A stretch of DNA of 64,000 nt from an uncultured Oscillibacter sp. (lineage in GTDB: Bacteria; Bacillota; Clostridia; Oscillospirales; Oscillospiraceae): positions 124,001 to 188,000 of the forward strand of contig CANAWG010000002.1 in assembly GCA_947365245.1 (NCBI GenBank), read 5' to 3'. The translations under genes were made by a program, and so were the position numbers. Below the pieces are notes generated by a model, which saw only the letters and a list, made by a program, of their open reading frames with translations, searched no databases and was not told where the DNA came from. This document shows, piece by piece, positions 21,101 through 29,542 of this stretch; the first letter of the stretch is position 1, and each line of letters begins with the position of its first letter.

Positions 21101-21127
21101 AAAATCCCCCGCCCGCAGGCGGGGGAA
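21101..21127 (-). terminator. terminator of the lipoprotein gene
   Basis: The stem CCCCCGCC/GGCGGGGG (21106-21125) is followed on the minus strand by ATTTTTCTT. Confidence 0.82.
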
Positions 21128-21137
21128 CCCGGCAGCA

Positions 21138-21770
21138 TCAGCTCACCAGCTGAAAGTCCGTAAAGACCCAGCGGCCGTCCACGTAGGAGTAGGGAAACGA
21201 CCAGCACTCCAGCCCGGTGACGGTGCTCCGCTCGTCGTTCAGCAGCTCCACGGACACCTCCAGGGCGTAGCTCTGGCTGTCCAACTGGACCGCCTCCACC
21301 TGGGACGCGCCCTTGCCGCCGTCCCGCTCCCGGCCGGAGAACGAGACGTACAGCGCCCCGTCCACGTCCCGGTAGTAGGGGCTGCCGCCCCCCAGGGACA
21401 GCAGCTCGTCCGTCAGCTCGGCGGAGAACAGCCTCCGCAGATAGGCCCGCAGGTCGTCCAGCGTCTCCATGCCGGGGTAGTCCACCTTATAGTAGTCCGC
21501 GCCGTCCAGCGGAAGGGCCTCTCCGGTGCTGGGAAGGGGGGCCAGATCGAACCAGCCGTAGGCCTCCTCCGCCCGATAGTACGCGGCCAGGATCTCCTCC
21601 TCCATCAGCGGGCGGGGCTCCGCGTCCAGCCGGGTGGCGGACAGGCCGGCGTCGGCCGCCGCCTCCGGGGCCCGGGCGGGAGCCGCCTCCTCCGGAGCGG
21701 GGGCGGCGGCGCTTTCGCAGCCGCACAGGAGAAAGAGCAGCAGCAGCCACAGACAGACCCGTTTTTTCAT
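21138..21770 (-). CDS. lipoprotein, IseA-like C-terminal domain
   Basis: A 210-residue secreted lipoprotein. The N-terminus MKKRVCLWLLLLFLLCGC has a charged start, hydrophobic core and lipobox LCGC (Cys 18), followed by an Ala/Pro-rich linker. The folded part (about 55-210) contains DYYKVDYPGMETLDDLRAYL and DELLS stretches that recall the IseA family of DL-endopeptidase inhibitors, but the match is by eye and modest. If right, it would restrain cell-wall endopeptidases outside the membrane. It is monocistronic, ending at its own terminator, with AGGAGGGG before the start. Confidence 0.75.
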   Translation of the reverse strand: MKKRVCLWLLLLFLLCGCESAAAPAPEEAAPARAPEAAADAGLSATRLDAEPRPLMEEEILAAYYRAEEAYGWFDLAPLPSTGEALPLDGADYYKVDYPGMETLDDLRAYLRRLFSAELTDELLSLGGGSPYYRDVDGALYVSFSGRERDGGKGASQVEAVQLDSQSYALEVSVELLNDERSTVTGLECWSFPYSYVDGRWVFTDFQLVS

Positions 21771-21905
21771 CCCGCTCCCCTCCTCTTTCCGCCAAGAGGC
21801 GGATATTTCCTCTCTTCTTTTTCAACATATCATATTTTCCGCCAAAATGCTACGGGAAATTTCCTTTTTTTCGCTTTTTTTCCGGGGCTTTTTTACAACC
21901 CGCCG

Positions 21906-21934
21906 TTGTGTTTTCCCAGCGGATCCGGTAGAAT
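21906..21934 (+). promoter_or_regulatory. promoter of exonuclease III gene
   Basis: TTGTGT (21906-21911), 17 bases and TAGAAT (21929-21934) lie 35 bases before the start codon. Confidence 0.7.
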
Positions 21935-21968
21935 GGGAGATCATGAACTTTAAGAGGAGGATCCGGCG

Positions 21969-22724
21969 ATGAAATTGGTATCCTGGAACGTCAACGGACT
22001 GCGCTCCTGCCTAGGAAAGGGCTTCCTGGATTTCTGCGCCTTTGCCGACGCGGACGTGATCTGTTTGCAGGAGACGAAGATGCGCCCGGAGCAGGCGGAG
22101 TTCGACCTGCCCGGCTATCACCGCTACTGGAACAGCGCCGACAGGGCGGGGTACTCCGGCACGGCGGTCTTCACCCGGGAGGAGCCCGTGGCGGTGACAT
22201 ACGACTTCGGCATCGACGAGCACCGCCACGAGGGGCGGGTCATCACGGCGGAGTACCCGGGCTTCTACCTGGTGTGCTGCTACACCCCCAACTCCAAGGA
22301 CCAGCTGGCCCGCCTGGATTACCGGATGGCCTGGGAGGACGACATCCGGGAGTATCTCCTGGACTTAGACGGGAAAAAGCCCGTGATCTACTGCGGGGAC
22401 CTGAACGTGGCCCACAAGGAGATCGATTTGAAAAATCCCCAGAGCAACCGGCGAAACCCCGGCTTCTCCGACGAGGAGCGGGAGAAGATGACCCGCCTGC
22501 TGGGCAGCGGCTTTGTGGACACTTTCCGGGCGCTGTACCCGGACAAGACGGGGGCCTACTCCTGGTGGAGCTACCGCTTCAACGCCCGGAAGAACAACGC
22601 CGGGTGGCGCATAGACTATTTTCTCGTCTCGGAGCGGCTGCGCCCCAACATCCGCAGCGCGGACATCTGGAGCGAGGTGACCGGCAGCGACCACTGCCCG
22701 GTGGTGCTGGAGATCGAAATCTGA
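21969..22724 (+). CDS. xth: exodeoxyribonuclease III / AP endonuclease
   Basis: A 251-residue member of the ExoIII/APE1 family for base-excision repair: it cuts at abasic sites and trims 3' ends. The metal and catalytic residues are visible: Asn7 in WNVNGLRS, Glu in CLQETKM (about 35), Tyr in CCYTPNS (about 102), the GDLNVAH pair (about 143-149) and the final SDHCPV His. The length matches the Gram-positive ExoA type. A strong terminator follows. Confidence 0.95.
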   Translation: MKLVSWNVNGLRSCLGKGFLDFCAFADADVICLQETKMRPEQAEFDLPGYHRYWNSADRAGYSGTAVFTREEPVAVTYDFGIDEHRHEGRVITAEYPGFYLVCCYTPNSKDQLARLDYRMAWEDDIREYLLDLDGKKPVIYCGDLNVAHKEIDLKNPQSNRRNPGFSDEEREKMTRLLGSGFVDTFRALYPDKTGAYSWWSYRFNARKNNAGWRIDYFLVSERLRPNIRSADIWSEVTGSDHCPVVLEIEI

Positions 22725-22740
22725 GCGGAGAACAAAAGGC

Positions 22741-22777
22741 GTCCCCCGCGCGGAGGATCCGCGCGGGGGACGTTTTT
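22741..22777 (+). terminator. terminator between xth and ileS
   Basis: A 14-bp stem GTCCCCCGCGCGGA/TCCGCGCGGGGGAC with a 3-base loop is followed by GTTTTT. Confidence 0.88.
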
Positions 22778-22797
22778 CGCCGGCTCTTGGGACGGGA

Positions 22798-25557
22798 TCA
22801 GAACTCCGGCAGCTTGGCCACCACCGCGGCGCAGCGGGCGCAGAGGGTGGGATGCTGGCTGTCGCCGCCGACGGAGGCGGTCTGCTTCCAGCACCGCTCG
22901 CACTTGGCGCCCTCGGCGGGGACCACCTGGACCTCCGCCGCATCGGCAGACACCTCCGCCTGGGAGACGATCAGCAGGTCCGCCAGCTCCTCCATCCCCA
23001 GGGACTGGATGCCCTCCATCTGGGCGGCAGGGAGGATCACCTTGGCCTCCAGGCTCTTGCCGATCTTCTTCTCGGCCCGGGCGGTCTCCAGGGCGGCGTT
23101 CACCGCGTCGCGCACCCGGATGATCGTATCCCAGCGGGCCATGGCCGCGTCGTCCAGGGCGTACTCCGCAAAGGGCTTGTTCATCTCGTTGAGGAGGACG
23201 TTCCGCCCGTCGTCGCCGCCGCGGTGGGGCATGGCCTGCCAGATCTCGTCGGCGGTGAAGCAAAGAACAGGGGCCATGAGCTTGGTCATGGTGTCCAGAA
23301 TCAGGAACAGGGCGGTCTGGGCGCTGCGGCGGGCCAGGCCGTCCTTTTCATCGCAGTACAGCCGGTCCTTGATGATGTCCAGATAGAAGTTGCTCATCTC
23401 CACCACGCAAAAGTCGTTCACCGCGTGGGTGACGGTGAGGAACTCGTACTCGTCGTAGCCCTTGGCGCACTTGTCCATCAGCGCGTTCAGACGGGTGACG
23501 GCCCAGCGGTCCAGCTCCAGCATTTCCTCCGGGGCCACCAGCTTCGCGGCGTCAAAGCCGTCCAAATTGCCCAGGCAGTACCGGGCGGTGTTGCGGAACT
23601 TCAGGTAGTTCTGAGAGAGCTGCTTGAAGATCTCGTGGGAGCAGCGGACGTCGGCGTGGTAGTCGCTGTTGGCGGCCCAGAGGCGCAGGATGTCCGCGCC
23701 GTACTTGTCGATGACCTCGGCGGGGTCCATGCCGTTGCCGGCGGACTTGTGCATGGCCTTGCCCTCGCCGTCCACGGTCCAGCCGTGGGTGACGCACTCC
23801 TTAAAGGGCGCGCCCCTGCCGAAGGCGCCCACGGCGGTCAGCAGCGAGCTCTGGAACCAGCCGCGGTACTGGTCCAGCCCCTCCAGGTACATGGTGGCGG
23901 GCCAGAAGCCCTGGTCCTTCTTCATGGAGGCGTAGTGGGTGGAGCCGGAGTCGAACCAGCCGTCCAGGGTGTCCTCCTCCTTGGTGAAGCCGGACTTGGC
24001 GCCGCAGTGGGGGCAGGCGAAGCCGTCGGGCAGGATGTCCGGCGCGTCCTTTTCAAACCAGGCGTTGGAGCCCTCCGCCGCGAAGAGGGCGGAGATGGCG
24101 GAGATGGTCTCGTCCGTCACGATGGGCTTGCCGCAGTCCTGGCAGTAGAACACGGGGATGGGCAGGCCCCAGCGGCGCTGGCGGGAGATGCACCAGTCGG
24201 TGCGCTCCCGGATCATGGACTTCATGCGGTCGATGCCCCACTTGGGCACCCAGCGGACGTCGTCCGCCGCGGCGCAGGCCTCGTCCTTGAAAGACTCCAC
24301 GGAGCAGAACCACTGGGGGGTGGCCCGGAAGATGATGGGGTGCTTGCACCGCCAGCAGTGGGGGTAGCTGTGGACGATGTCCTCAGAGGCGAAGAGCATC
24401 CCGCTCTCTTTCATGTCGGAGAGGATCACGGGGTTGGATTCGTCGGTGCTCATCCCGGCGTACTTCCCGGCGTAGTCGGTGTGCCGGCCCTGGTCGTCCA
24501 CGGGCACCACCATGTCCATGCCGTAGCGCTTGCAGGTCTGGTAGTCGTCGGCGCCGAAGCCCGGGGCCGTGTGGACGCAGCCGGTGCCGCTGTCCATGGT
24601 CACGTAGTCCGCCAGCACCAGACGGGAGGTCTTGGGCAGGAACGGATGGTCCGCCAGCATGTTCTCAAAGAAGCTGCCGGGGTGGGTCTCCACGATCTCA
24701 AACGTGTCGAAGCCGCCGATGGACATGACCTTGTTGGTCAGCGCCTCCGCCATGATATAGTGCTCGCCGCCCGGGGCCTTCACGATGGCGTAGCTCTCGT
24801 CGGGGTGCAGGGCGATGGCCAGGTTGCCGGGGAGGGTCCAGATGGTGGTGGTCCATATCACGAAGAAGAGCTTGCTCTTGTCGTAGGCGGAGAGCTTGCC
24901 CTGGTCGTCGTGCATGGGGAACTTCACATAGACGGTGGTGCAGGGGTCGTCCTGGTACTCGATCTCCGCCTCCGCCAGGGCGGTCTCGTCGTGGGGGCAC
25001 CAGTACACGGGCTTGAGGCCCTTGTAAATGTAGCCCTTTTTGTACATCTCCCCGAAGACCTTGACCTCCTCGGCCTCAAAGCCGGGGTCCATGGTGAGGT
25101 AGGGGTGCTCCCAGTCCCCCACCACGCCGATGCGCTTGAACGCGTCCATCTGCACGCCCACGTAGTGCTGGGCGAAGTCGTGGCAGGCGGAGCGGAACTC
25201 CGGCACGCTCATGGCCTTGCGGTTGAGCTTGTTCTGCTTGATGATGGCGGACTCAATGGGCATGCCGTGGTTGTCCCAGCCGGGGATATAGGGGGTGTAG
25301 TACCCCCGCATGGCGTAGGACCGGGTGATGATGTCCTTGATGGCCTTGTTCATGGCGGTGCCCATGTGGATGGAGCCGTTGGAGAACGGAGGGCCGTCGT
25401 GGAGGGAGAAGAGGGGCTTGCCCTCGTTCTTTTTGAGGAGCTCGCTGTAGAGGTCCTGCTCCTCCCAGCGCCTGAGCATCTCCGGCTCCCGCTTGGGCAG
25501 GCCCGCCCGCATGGGGAAGTCGGTCTTCGGCAGGTTGATGGTCTTGTTGTAGTCCAT
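22798..25557 (-). CDS. ileS: isoleucyl-tRNA synthetase
   Basis: A 919-residue class I aminoacyl-tRNA synthetase charging tRNA-Ile. The HIGH-type motif is SNGSIHMG (about residue 62), the editing domain spans the middle third, and the C-terminus carries the zinc-finger cysteines CERCWKQ and LCARC. The KMSKS loop reads KAMHKSAGNG rather than KMSKSLGN, keeping the key second Lys. It is the only gene behind a T-box leader that reads isoleucine tRNA charging. The size and domain order match the short bacterial IleRS type. Confidence 0.97.
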   Translation of the reverse strand: MDYNKTINLPKTDFPMRAGLPKREPEMLRRWEEQDLYSELLKKNEGKPLFSLHDGPPFSNGSIHMGTAMNKAIKDIITRSYAMRGYYTPYIPGWDNHGMPIESAIIKQNKLNRKAMSVPEFRSACHDFAQHYVGVQMDAFKRIGVVGDWEHPYLTMDPGFEAEEVKVFGEMYKKGYIYKGLKPVYWCPHDETALAEAEIEYQDDPCTTVYVKFPMHDDQGKLSAYDKSKLFFVIWTTTIWTLPGNLAIALHPDESYAIVKAPGGEHYIMAEALTNKVMSIGGFDTFEIVETHPGSFFENMLADHPFLPKTSRLVLADYVTMDSGTGCVHTAPGFGADDYQTCKRYGMDMVVPVDDQGRHTDYAGKYAGMSTDESNPVILSDMKESGMLFASEDIVHSYPHCWRCKHPIIFRATPQWFCSVESFKDEACAAADDVRWVPKWGIDRMKSMIRERTDWCISRQRRWGLPIPVFYCQDCGKPIVTDETISAISALFAAEGSNAWFEKDAPDILPDGFACPHCGAKSGFTKEEDTLDGWFDSGSTHYASMKKDQGFWPATMYLEGLDQYRGWFQSSLLTAVGAFGRGAPFKECVTHGWTVDGEGKAMHKSAGNGMDPAEVIDKYGADILRLWAANSDYHADVRCSHEIFKQLSQNYLKFRNTARYCLGNLDGFDAAKLVAPEEMLELDRWAVTRLNALMDKCAKGYDEYEFLTVTHAVNDFCVVEMSNFYLDIIKDRLYCDEKDGLARRSAQTALFLILDTMTKLMAPVLCFTADEIWQAMPHRGGDDGRNVLLNEMNKPFAEYALDDAAMARWDTIIRVRDAVNAALETARAEKKIGKSLEAKVILPAAQMEGIQSLGMEELADLLIVSQAEVSADAAEVQVVPAEGAKCERCWKQTASVGGDSQHPTLCARCAAVVAKLPEF

Positions 25558-25630
25558 TGGGGTGATTCCTCCTCGTATAATTAAAAATTCTTATTGCTGA
25601 AAGTAGTCGCTTTTCCCCGCCTTGGGAAAC

Positions 25631-25908
25631 AAAAAAACGCCTCCGTCTCCTGAAGAGACGAAGGCGCAGCCTCCGCGGTACCACTCTCGCTTGCCGCCCT
25701 CTTGCGGGGTGCGGCCCCTTACAGCCCGCCAGTACGGGCCGACGGAGTAACGCCCGTCACACGTCCACGCCTACTCGCGTCGTCTTTCAGCAGGAGGCTC
25801 CAAGGGGATATTCGCCGCTCCCTCCCGGCCGCCTCGCACCATAACGGCGGCTCTCTTCGCGTCTCGGGGGCGGTTACTCGTCCTTATCCACACCGGAATG
25901 TTCAATTC
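25631..25908 (-). ncRNA. T-box riboswitch controlling ileS
   Basis: On the minus strand the leader contains the conserved T-box sequence GAGAGTGGTACCGCGGAGGC (25670-25689), which can pair with the ACCA end of uncharged tRNA. Just after it comes an intrinsic terminator with a 9-base stem around CGCCTTCGTCTC and a run of seven T (25631-25666). Stem I lies at about 25790-25895, and an ATC triplet at 25807-25809 in GAATATCCC sits where the specifier loop is expected, matching isoleucine. Uncharged tRNA-Ile should favour read-through into ileS. Confidence 0.93.
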
Positions 25909-25914
25909 ACTGGT

Positions 25915-25942
25915 ATCATACCACGTTTTGCCCGTTTGTCAA
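25915..25942 (-). promoter_or_regulatory. promoter of T-box/ileS transcript
   Basis: TTGACA (complement of 25937-25942), 16 bases and TATGAT (complement of 25915-25920) on the minus strand, directly ahead of the T-box. Confidence 0.82.
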
Positions 25943-26064
25943 GGCGGATTTTTTTGCGAAGCCCCGAAACCTCCGTGGGCGGATTCCTCCCCGGGACGCC
26001 GGGCCGCTCGACGCCGGAAACGGGCGGCGCCGGCCCACGGCTGCCAAGCCGCTCCCTTTTTCCC

Positions 26065-26232
26065 TCACTGATACCGGTACCGCTGCCGGGTGTACTGGTC
26101 GATGGCCTCCTGAAAATATTCCCAGCTGTGAAACTCCAGCAGCTGGAAGCCCTCCTCCCGATGAAAGGACACCACGCGCGCCTCCGTGTTCACCCAGATC
26201 CGCCACACCCGGGCCTCTCCCTGCGTCTCCAA
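26065..26232 (-). CDS. small protein of unknown function, copy A
   Basis: A 55-residue protein I do not recognise, read from a TTG at 26232 with GGGGAGG 8 bases upstream. This start makes it line up end to end with the paralogue at 26635-26805, about 55% identical over 47 residues. Shared elements are WR-WV, VSFH-EEG, QL-EF, QYT and the C-terminal YRYQ. The pattern is a small beta-rich soluble protein, probably one domain. A longer ORF reaches ATG 26271 but that start has no ribosome site. It is divergent from the XRE gene at 26356. Confidence 0.7.
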   Translation of the reverse strand: METQGEARVWRIWVNTEARVVSFHREEGFQLLEFHSWEYFQEAIDQYTRQRYRYQ

Positions 26233-26269
26233 AACCGCCGCCTCCCCGCTTCGACAAATACCGCCTTTC

Positions 26270-26298
26270 ATTTTATGCGATTATCGTATAAAAATCAA
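26270..26298 (-). promoter_or_regulatory. promoter with quasi-palindromic operator in the spacer
   Basis: On the minus strand TTGATT (complement of 26293-26298), 17 bases and TAAAAT (complement of 26270-26275) drive small protein A. The spacer carries ATGCGATTATCGTAT (26275-26289), a 15-base near-palindrome, and TTCGCATA follows nearby at 26308. It is a good candidate binding site for the divergently encoded XRE protein. Confidence 0.65.
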
Positions 26299-26355
26299 TA
26301 TGCAATTTTCGCATATCCTAAAATGGCGGCAGAGAGACGGATGGGAGGCGCGGGG

Positions 26356-26571
26356 ATGTATCAGCGGATACGGGATATGCGGGAGGACCGGGACCTGCCC
26401 CAGCGGATGCTGGCGGAGCTGCTCCATGTCTCCCAGGCCACCTACTCCCGGTATGAGAGCGGCGGGCTGGACGTGCCCAGCTCCGCGCTGATCGCCCTGG
26501 CGCTGTTCTATGGCACCAGTGTGGACTACCTGCTGGGCCTCACGGACGAGCCCGCGCCCTACCGCAGATGA
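26356..26571 (+). CDS. XRE-family regulator between two paralogous small genes
   Basis: A 71-residue single-domain Cro/C1 helix-turn-helix protein: MLAELLHVSQATYSRYESGG is the HTH and TSVDYLLGLTDEP the C-terminal pattern. ATG 26356 has GGGAGG 7 bases upstream. It is very similar in plan to the regulator at 1031. The gene lies between two paralogous ~55-residue genes on the opposite strand, both of which it may control through the palindrome at 26275-26289. Confidence 0.85.
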   Translation: MYQRIRDMREDRDLPQRMLAELLHVSQATYSRYESGGLDVPSSALIALALFYGTSVDYLLGLTDEPAPYRR

Positions 26572-26600
26572 GCTCCGGGAGCCTCCGGGGAGGGAACGAA

Positions 26601-26630
26601 AAACGGGGACCGCGTAAGCGGTCCCCGTTT
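26601..26630. terminator. bidirectional hairpin terminator
   Basis: A 13-bp stem AAACGGGGACCGC with loop GTAA is flanked by A and T runs, between the XRE gene and the convergent small gene copy B. Confidence 0.78.
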
Positions 26631-26634
26631 CCAT

Positions 26635-26805
26635 TCACTGATACCGGTACTGTTTCCCGGTGTACTGCTCCACGCAGCTGAGAAACAGCTCCCTGCTGCG
26701 GAACTCTATGAGCTGGCAGCCCTCCTCCTCGTGGAAAGAGACGATGCGCCGGTGGTTGTCCACCCACACCCGCCACAGATTTTCAGCGTTCCTTGTCTGC
26801 TCCAT
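26635..26805 (-). CDS. small protein of unknown function, copy B
   Basis: A 56-residue protein, paralogue of copy A at 26065-26232 (LWRVWV, RIVSFHEEEG, QLIEF, EQYTGKQYRYQ). ATG 26805 follows GGGGGAG at about 10 bases. I do not know the family. Both copies end in the same YRYQ and the same DNA around the stop (ACTGATACCGGTAC), so the duplication is recent enough to leave nucleotide identity. It differs from copy A in its N-terminal six residues and in having two cysteines. Confidence 0.7.
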   Translation of the reverse strand: MEQTRNAENLWRVWVDNHRRIVSFHEEEGCQLIEFRSRELFLSCVEQYTGKQYRYQ

Positions 26806-26917
26806 ACAAAAAAGGCTCCCCCTCTCTGATTTTCAAGACAGTCTCCCGGTTTCCAAGTCTCTCTACTTATAAGACGAGGAAACAGGCCGTTTTGTTTCAG
26901 CTTTTTGGAAAAAATTT

Positions 26918-27589
26918 TTAAGGGTGCGATTGGGACTCCTCCTCCGCCGCCGCCAGGGCCTCCGACACGTCCGCCAGGAAGCTCTCCCAGGCCGCCGGGT
27001 CCTCCACGTAGTACAGCGGGCACAGCTTCCCCGTCACGTCGTAGTGGCGGATCACGTCCTCCTCCGGCTTCAGGCGGAACTCCCGGCACAGCCAGGCCGT
27101 CAATTCCACGCAGCGGTCATAGGCCGCGTCATTGAACACCCCGGTCTCGTCGGGGTGGCAGACCTCGATGGACACGGTGTCGTCGTTGCGGCTGTTGGAG
27201 GCGTAGGCGATCTCCGTCAGGGGGACGCACTGGATCACCTCCCCCTCCAGCCCGATGACAAAGTGGCTGGAGGCGTACACCTCCTCCGTCCCGGAGGAGA
27301 GGGATTCGAAGTAGTTCCGGTTGGCCTGGGCCGTGGTGCCGGGGTTGCCCACGTAGTGGATCACAACGCCCTGGATCTTCTCCAGAGGCGTGCCGGGGCG
27401 GGACCACTCGTTCACCGTCAGGTAGTCCTTTTCCACGTAGTCCGGCACTGAGATCTCCTCCGCCGGGAGCGCCCTGTCCCCCAGCAGCTTGGAGATTCCC
27501 ACAGCGATGACCGCCGCCGTCAGCGCCGCCAGCACGGCGCAGAGGATCACGAAGCGGGGGTTCAGTCTTCTCTTTCTGCAGTGGTCCAT
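26918..27589 (-). CDS. membrane-anchored N-acetylmuramoyl-L-alanine amidase
   Basis: A 223-residue protein with an N-terminal transmembrane helix (about 12-35) and an amidase_2/PGRP domain outside the membrane that cuts the bond between MurNAc and the stem peptide. The zinc ligands are visible: His in VVIHYVG (about 77), His in VIRHYDVTGK (about 181) and Cys in KLCP just after. SSHFVIGLEGEVIQCVPL is the usual core. It starts 3 bases after the stop of the ABC permease, so it belongs to that operon; the pairing suggests a link between the exporter and wall remodelling or bacteriocin/antibiotic stress. Confidence 0.9.
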   Translation of the reverse strand: MDHCRKRRLNPRFVILCAVLAALTAAVIAVGISKLLGDRALPAEEISVPDYVEKDYLTVNEWSRPGTPLEKIQGVVIHYVGNPGTTAQANRNYFESLSSGTEEVYASSHFVIGLEGEVIQCVPLTEIAYASNSRNDDTVSIEVCHPDETGVFNDAAYDRCVELTAWLCREFRLKPEEDVIRHYDVTGKLCPLYYVEDPAAWESFLADVSEALAAAEEESQSHP

Positions 27590-27592
27590 GGC

Positions 27593-29542
27593 TCAGCCGG
27601 CGGCCTCCGTGACCACGACGGTGTTAAAAGCGGTGTCCGGGTAGACCACCTCCGCCGGGGCGGGATATGCCGCCTCGACGTTTGCGTACTCCTCCGGGTA
27701 CAGCTCCGCCCGGGTTACCAGGTCCCCGCCCGTCACAAGGCCCAGCTCCATGAGGCAGGACACGGTGGCGGTCATCTCCGGCCGCACGGTGATCTCGATC
27801 CAGTCCCAGGTTTGATCGCTCTCCTTGGAGAACTCCAGGCTCAGCTGCATGGCATAGGCCTCGCCCTCCCGCTCGCCGCTCTCCAGCCAGTCCACGCGGC
27901 CCCAGCGGCCCGCCTGGGCGTCCCGGGTGACGGCCTCCAGAATGGCGGCGGCCTCCCGGTCGCTGAGGTCATAGCCCTCGCCGCGGGTGTTCAGATAGAC
28001 GCTGCCGCCCACGGGCTTGTAGCCGTCGCCGGAGGCGTGGATGCGCTTGAGACGCATCTCCTGGCTGTTGATGAGACCGTCCAGGAGGTTGTCATAGGTG
28101 CCGGACTGGCCCAGCCGCTCCCGGGTCAGGGGCATCGAGTAGTACCGCCGCACCGTCTGGCCGCCGCGGGTGGTGTAGACAAAGACGGAATAGGCACTGG
28201 TCCAGGAGGCCTCCTCCTCCGTGAGGGCGGTGGGAGTATCCCAGTCAAAGGCCTGGATGTAGTCCCGGTCCGCGGCGATGGCGGCGTGGAGGGCCCGCAC
28301 CCGCTCCAGTAGGCCGTCTTCCTCCCCGGGGTGGAAAATGTAGGTATTGCTTTCCGTGCGGAACTCCAGCTCTTGGATCTGATCGATCTCCGGCACCCGG
28401 TCCGCCGCGCGGAAGACGTCCAGCTTCAGCGCGCCGCAGACCACCACGATGCCCGCCGCCACCAGAACAAGGCCGCGCCAGTTCCCGCGGAACACCCGCA
28501 GGGTCTTGGCCAGCAGCATGGAGGCGGCGTAGTACCCGATGGCGCCGGTCACCAGCATGCACACCGCCAGGGGCGCCACCTTGAAATACGCGTCCTCCCA
28601 GAAGAGGGCGTAGATCAGCTGGCCCCCCAGCAGCGCCGCGAGACCCGCCAGGCCGTAGCGGAAGAAAGGCCGCATCCAGCCGGCGGCCACCACCTCTCCC
28701 GTCCGCTCGCTTTGGCGGCGGCGGTACAGGGCGAAGGCGAAGACCAGCAGCACCGCTCCCGCCAGGGCGTACACGGCGATGAGCCAGGGGTTCTCCAGCC
28801 GGACGGAGACCAGCTCGTTGCGGATATGCATCCCGGCGTAATCGGTGATCTCCCGGTACTGGGTGTCCACGTCCACGTTCCGCATGAGGTAGACCGTGGG
28901 GGAGAGGAACTCCAGAAAGCCGGTGTAGTCCGTGCTGAAGCCGAAGATGAAGCCCCTGGCGAAGTTGGAGAGGAGCAGATCCAAAATGGCCTCCAGGAAG
29001 TGCAGCAGCAGGTACAGCGCCGGCATGGCGAAGACGTTGCCGGTGATGAACGCCGCCAGCGTGGCGCTGGAGAAGTAGAAGAAGCTCTCCCCCAGCACCC
29101 CCAGAACGGTCACCAGCACCCCCGCCGGCTCGAAGAGGCCGAAGGCCGCCGTGACCAGAACGGCAAGCCCCCCGGTGACGGCAAAGGGGATCAGCACCAT
29201 GGCGTACCCCGACAAAAGGTTTGTGACAAACAGCCCCTCCCGCCGGATGGGCAGGGTGTGCACGCCCCCCACGCTGCGGGCGCCGTACAGGTAGCTCCAG
29301 ACCGCCAGGGCGCAGAGCAGGCCGTACAGCAGGCAGACGATGGGGACGACCGCCTGCAGGGCGGCATAGTACATGTCGGTGATCTCCAGCGGCGCGTCCG
29401 GCCCAAGCCTCCTGACCAGCTGCGACAGCAGGGCCAGGGGGAACAGCGCCCCGATGAAGGACGCCCCGCCCCACAGCGGCCAGAAACGGGCGAGGTTTTT
29501 CAGGAACAGCGCCCTGTTAAAGTACAATGTCTTTGACCGCAT
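27593..29542 (-). CDS. ABC transporter permease with large extracellular domain
   Basis: A 649-residue membrane protein with about nine to ten hydrophobic helices in two groups (about 25-185 and 250-385), followed by a soluble C-terminal region (about 390-649). The plan matches ABC-2 type permeases paired with YtrB-like ATPases. I chose ATG 29542, with GGGAGG 8 bases upstream; three codons further up is a weaker GTG. It overlaps the ATPase gene by 26 bases. Substrate unknown; the adjacent GntR regulator of YtrA type suggests a response to wall-active antibiotics. Confidence 0.85.
   Translation of the reverse strand: MRSKTLYFNRALFLKNLARFWPLWGGASFIGALFPLALLSQLVRRLGPDAPLEITDMYYAALQAVVPIVCLLYGLLCALAVWSYLYGARSVGGVHTLPIRREGLFVTNLLSGYAMVLIPFAVTGGLAVLVTAAFGLFEPAGVLVTVLGVLGESFFYFSSATLAAFITGNVFAMPALYLLLHFLEAILDLLLSNFARGFIFGFSTDYTGFLEFLSPTVYLMRNVDVDTQYREITDYAGMHIRNELVSVRLENPWLIAVYALAGAVLLVFAFALYRRRQSERTGEVVAAGWMRPFFRYGLAGLAALLGGQLIYALFWEDAYFKVAPLAVCMLVTGAIGYYAASMLLAKTLRVFRGNWRGLVLVAAGIVVVCGALKLDVFRAADRVPEIDQIQELEFRTESNTYIFHPGEEDGLLERVRALHAAIAADRDYIQAFDWDTPTALTEEEASWTSAYSVFVYTTRGGQTVRRYYSMPLTRERLGQSGTYDNLLDGLINSQEMRLKRIHASGDGYKPVGGSVYLNTRGEGYDLSDREAAAILEAVTRDAQAGRWGRVDWLESGEREGEAYAMQLSLEFSKESDQTWDWIEITVRPEMTATVSCLMELGLVTGGDLVTRAELYPEEYANVEAAYPAPAEVVYPDTAFNTVVVTEAAG

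Noticed and set aside
23945..23965. tRNA T-loop-like string in ileS
   Set aside because: The stretch lies inside the conserved ileS coding sequence and no acceptor or anticodon stem can be drawn.
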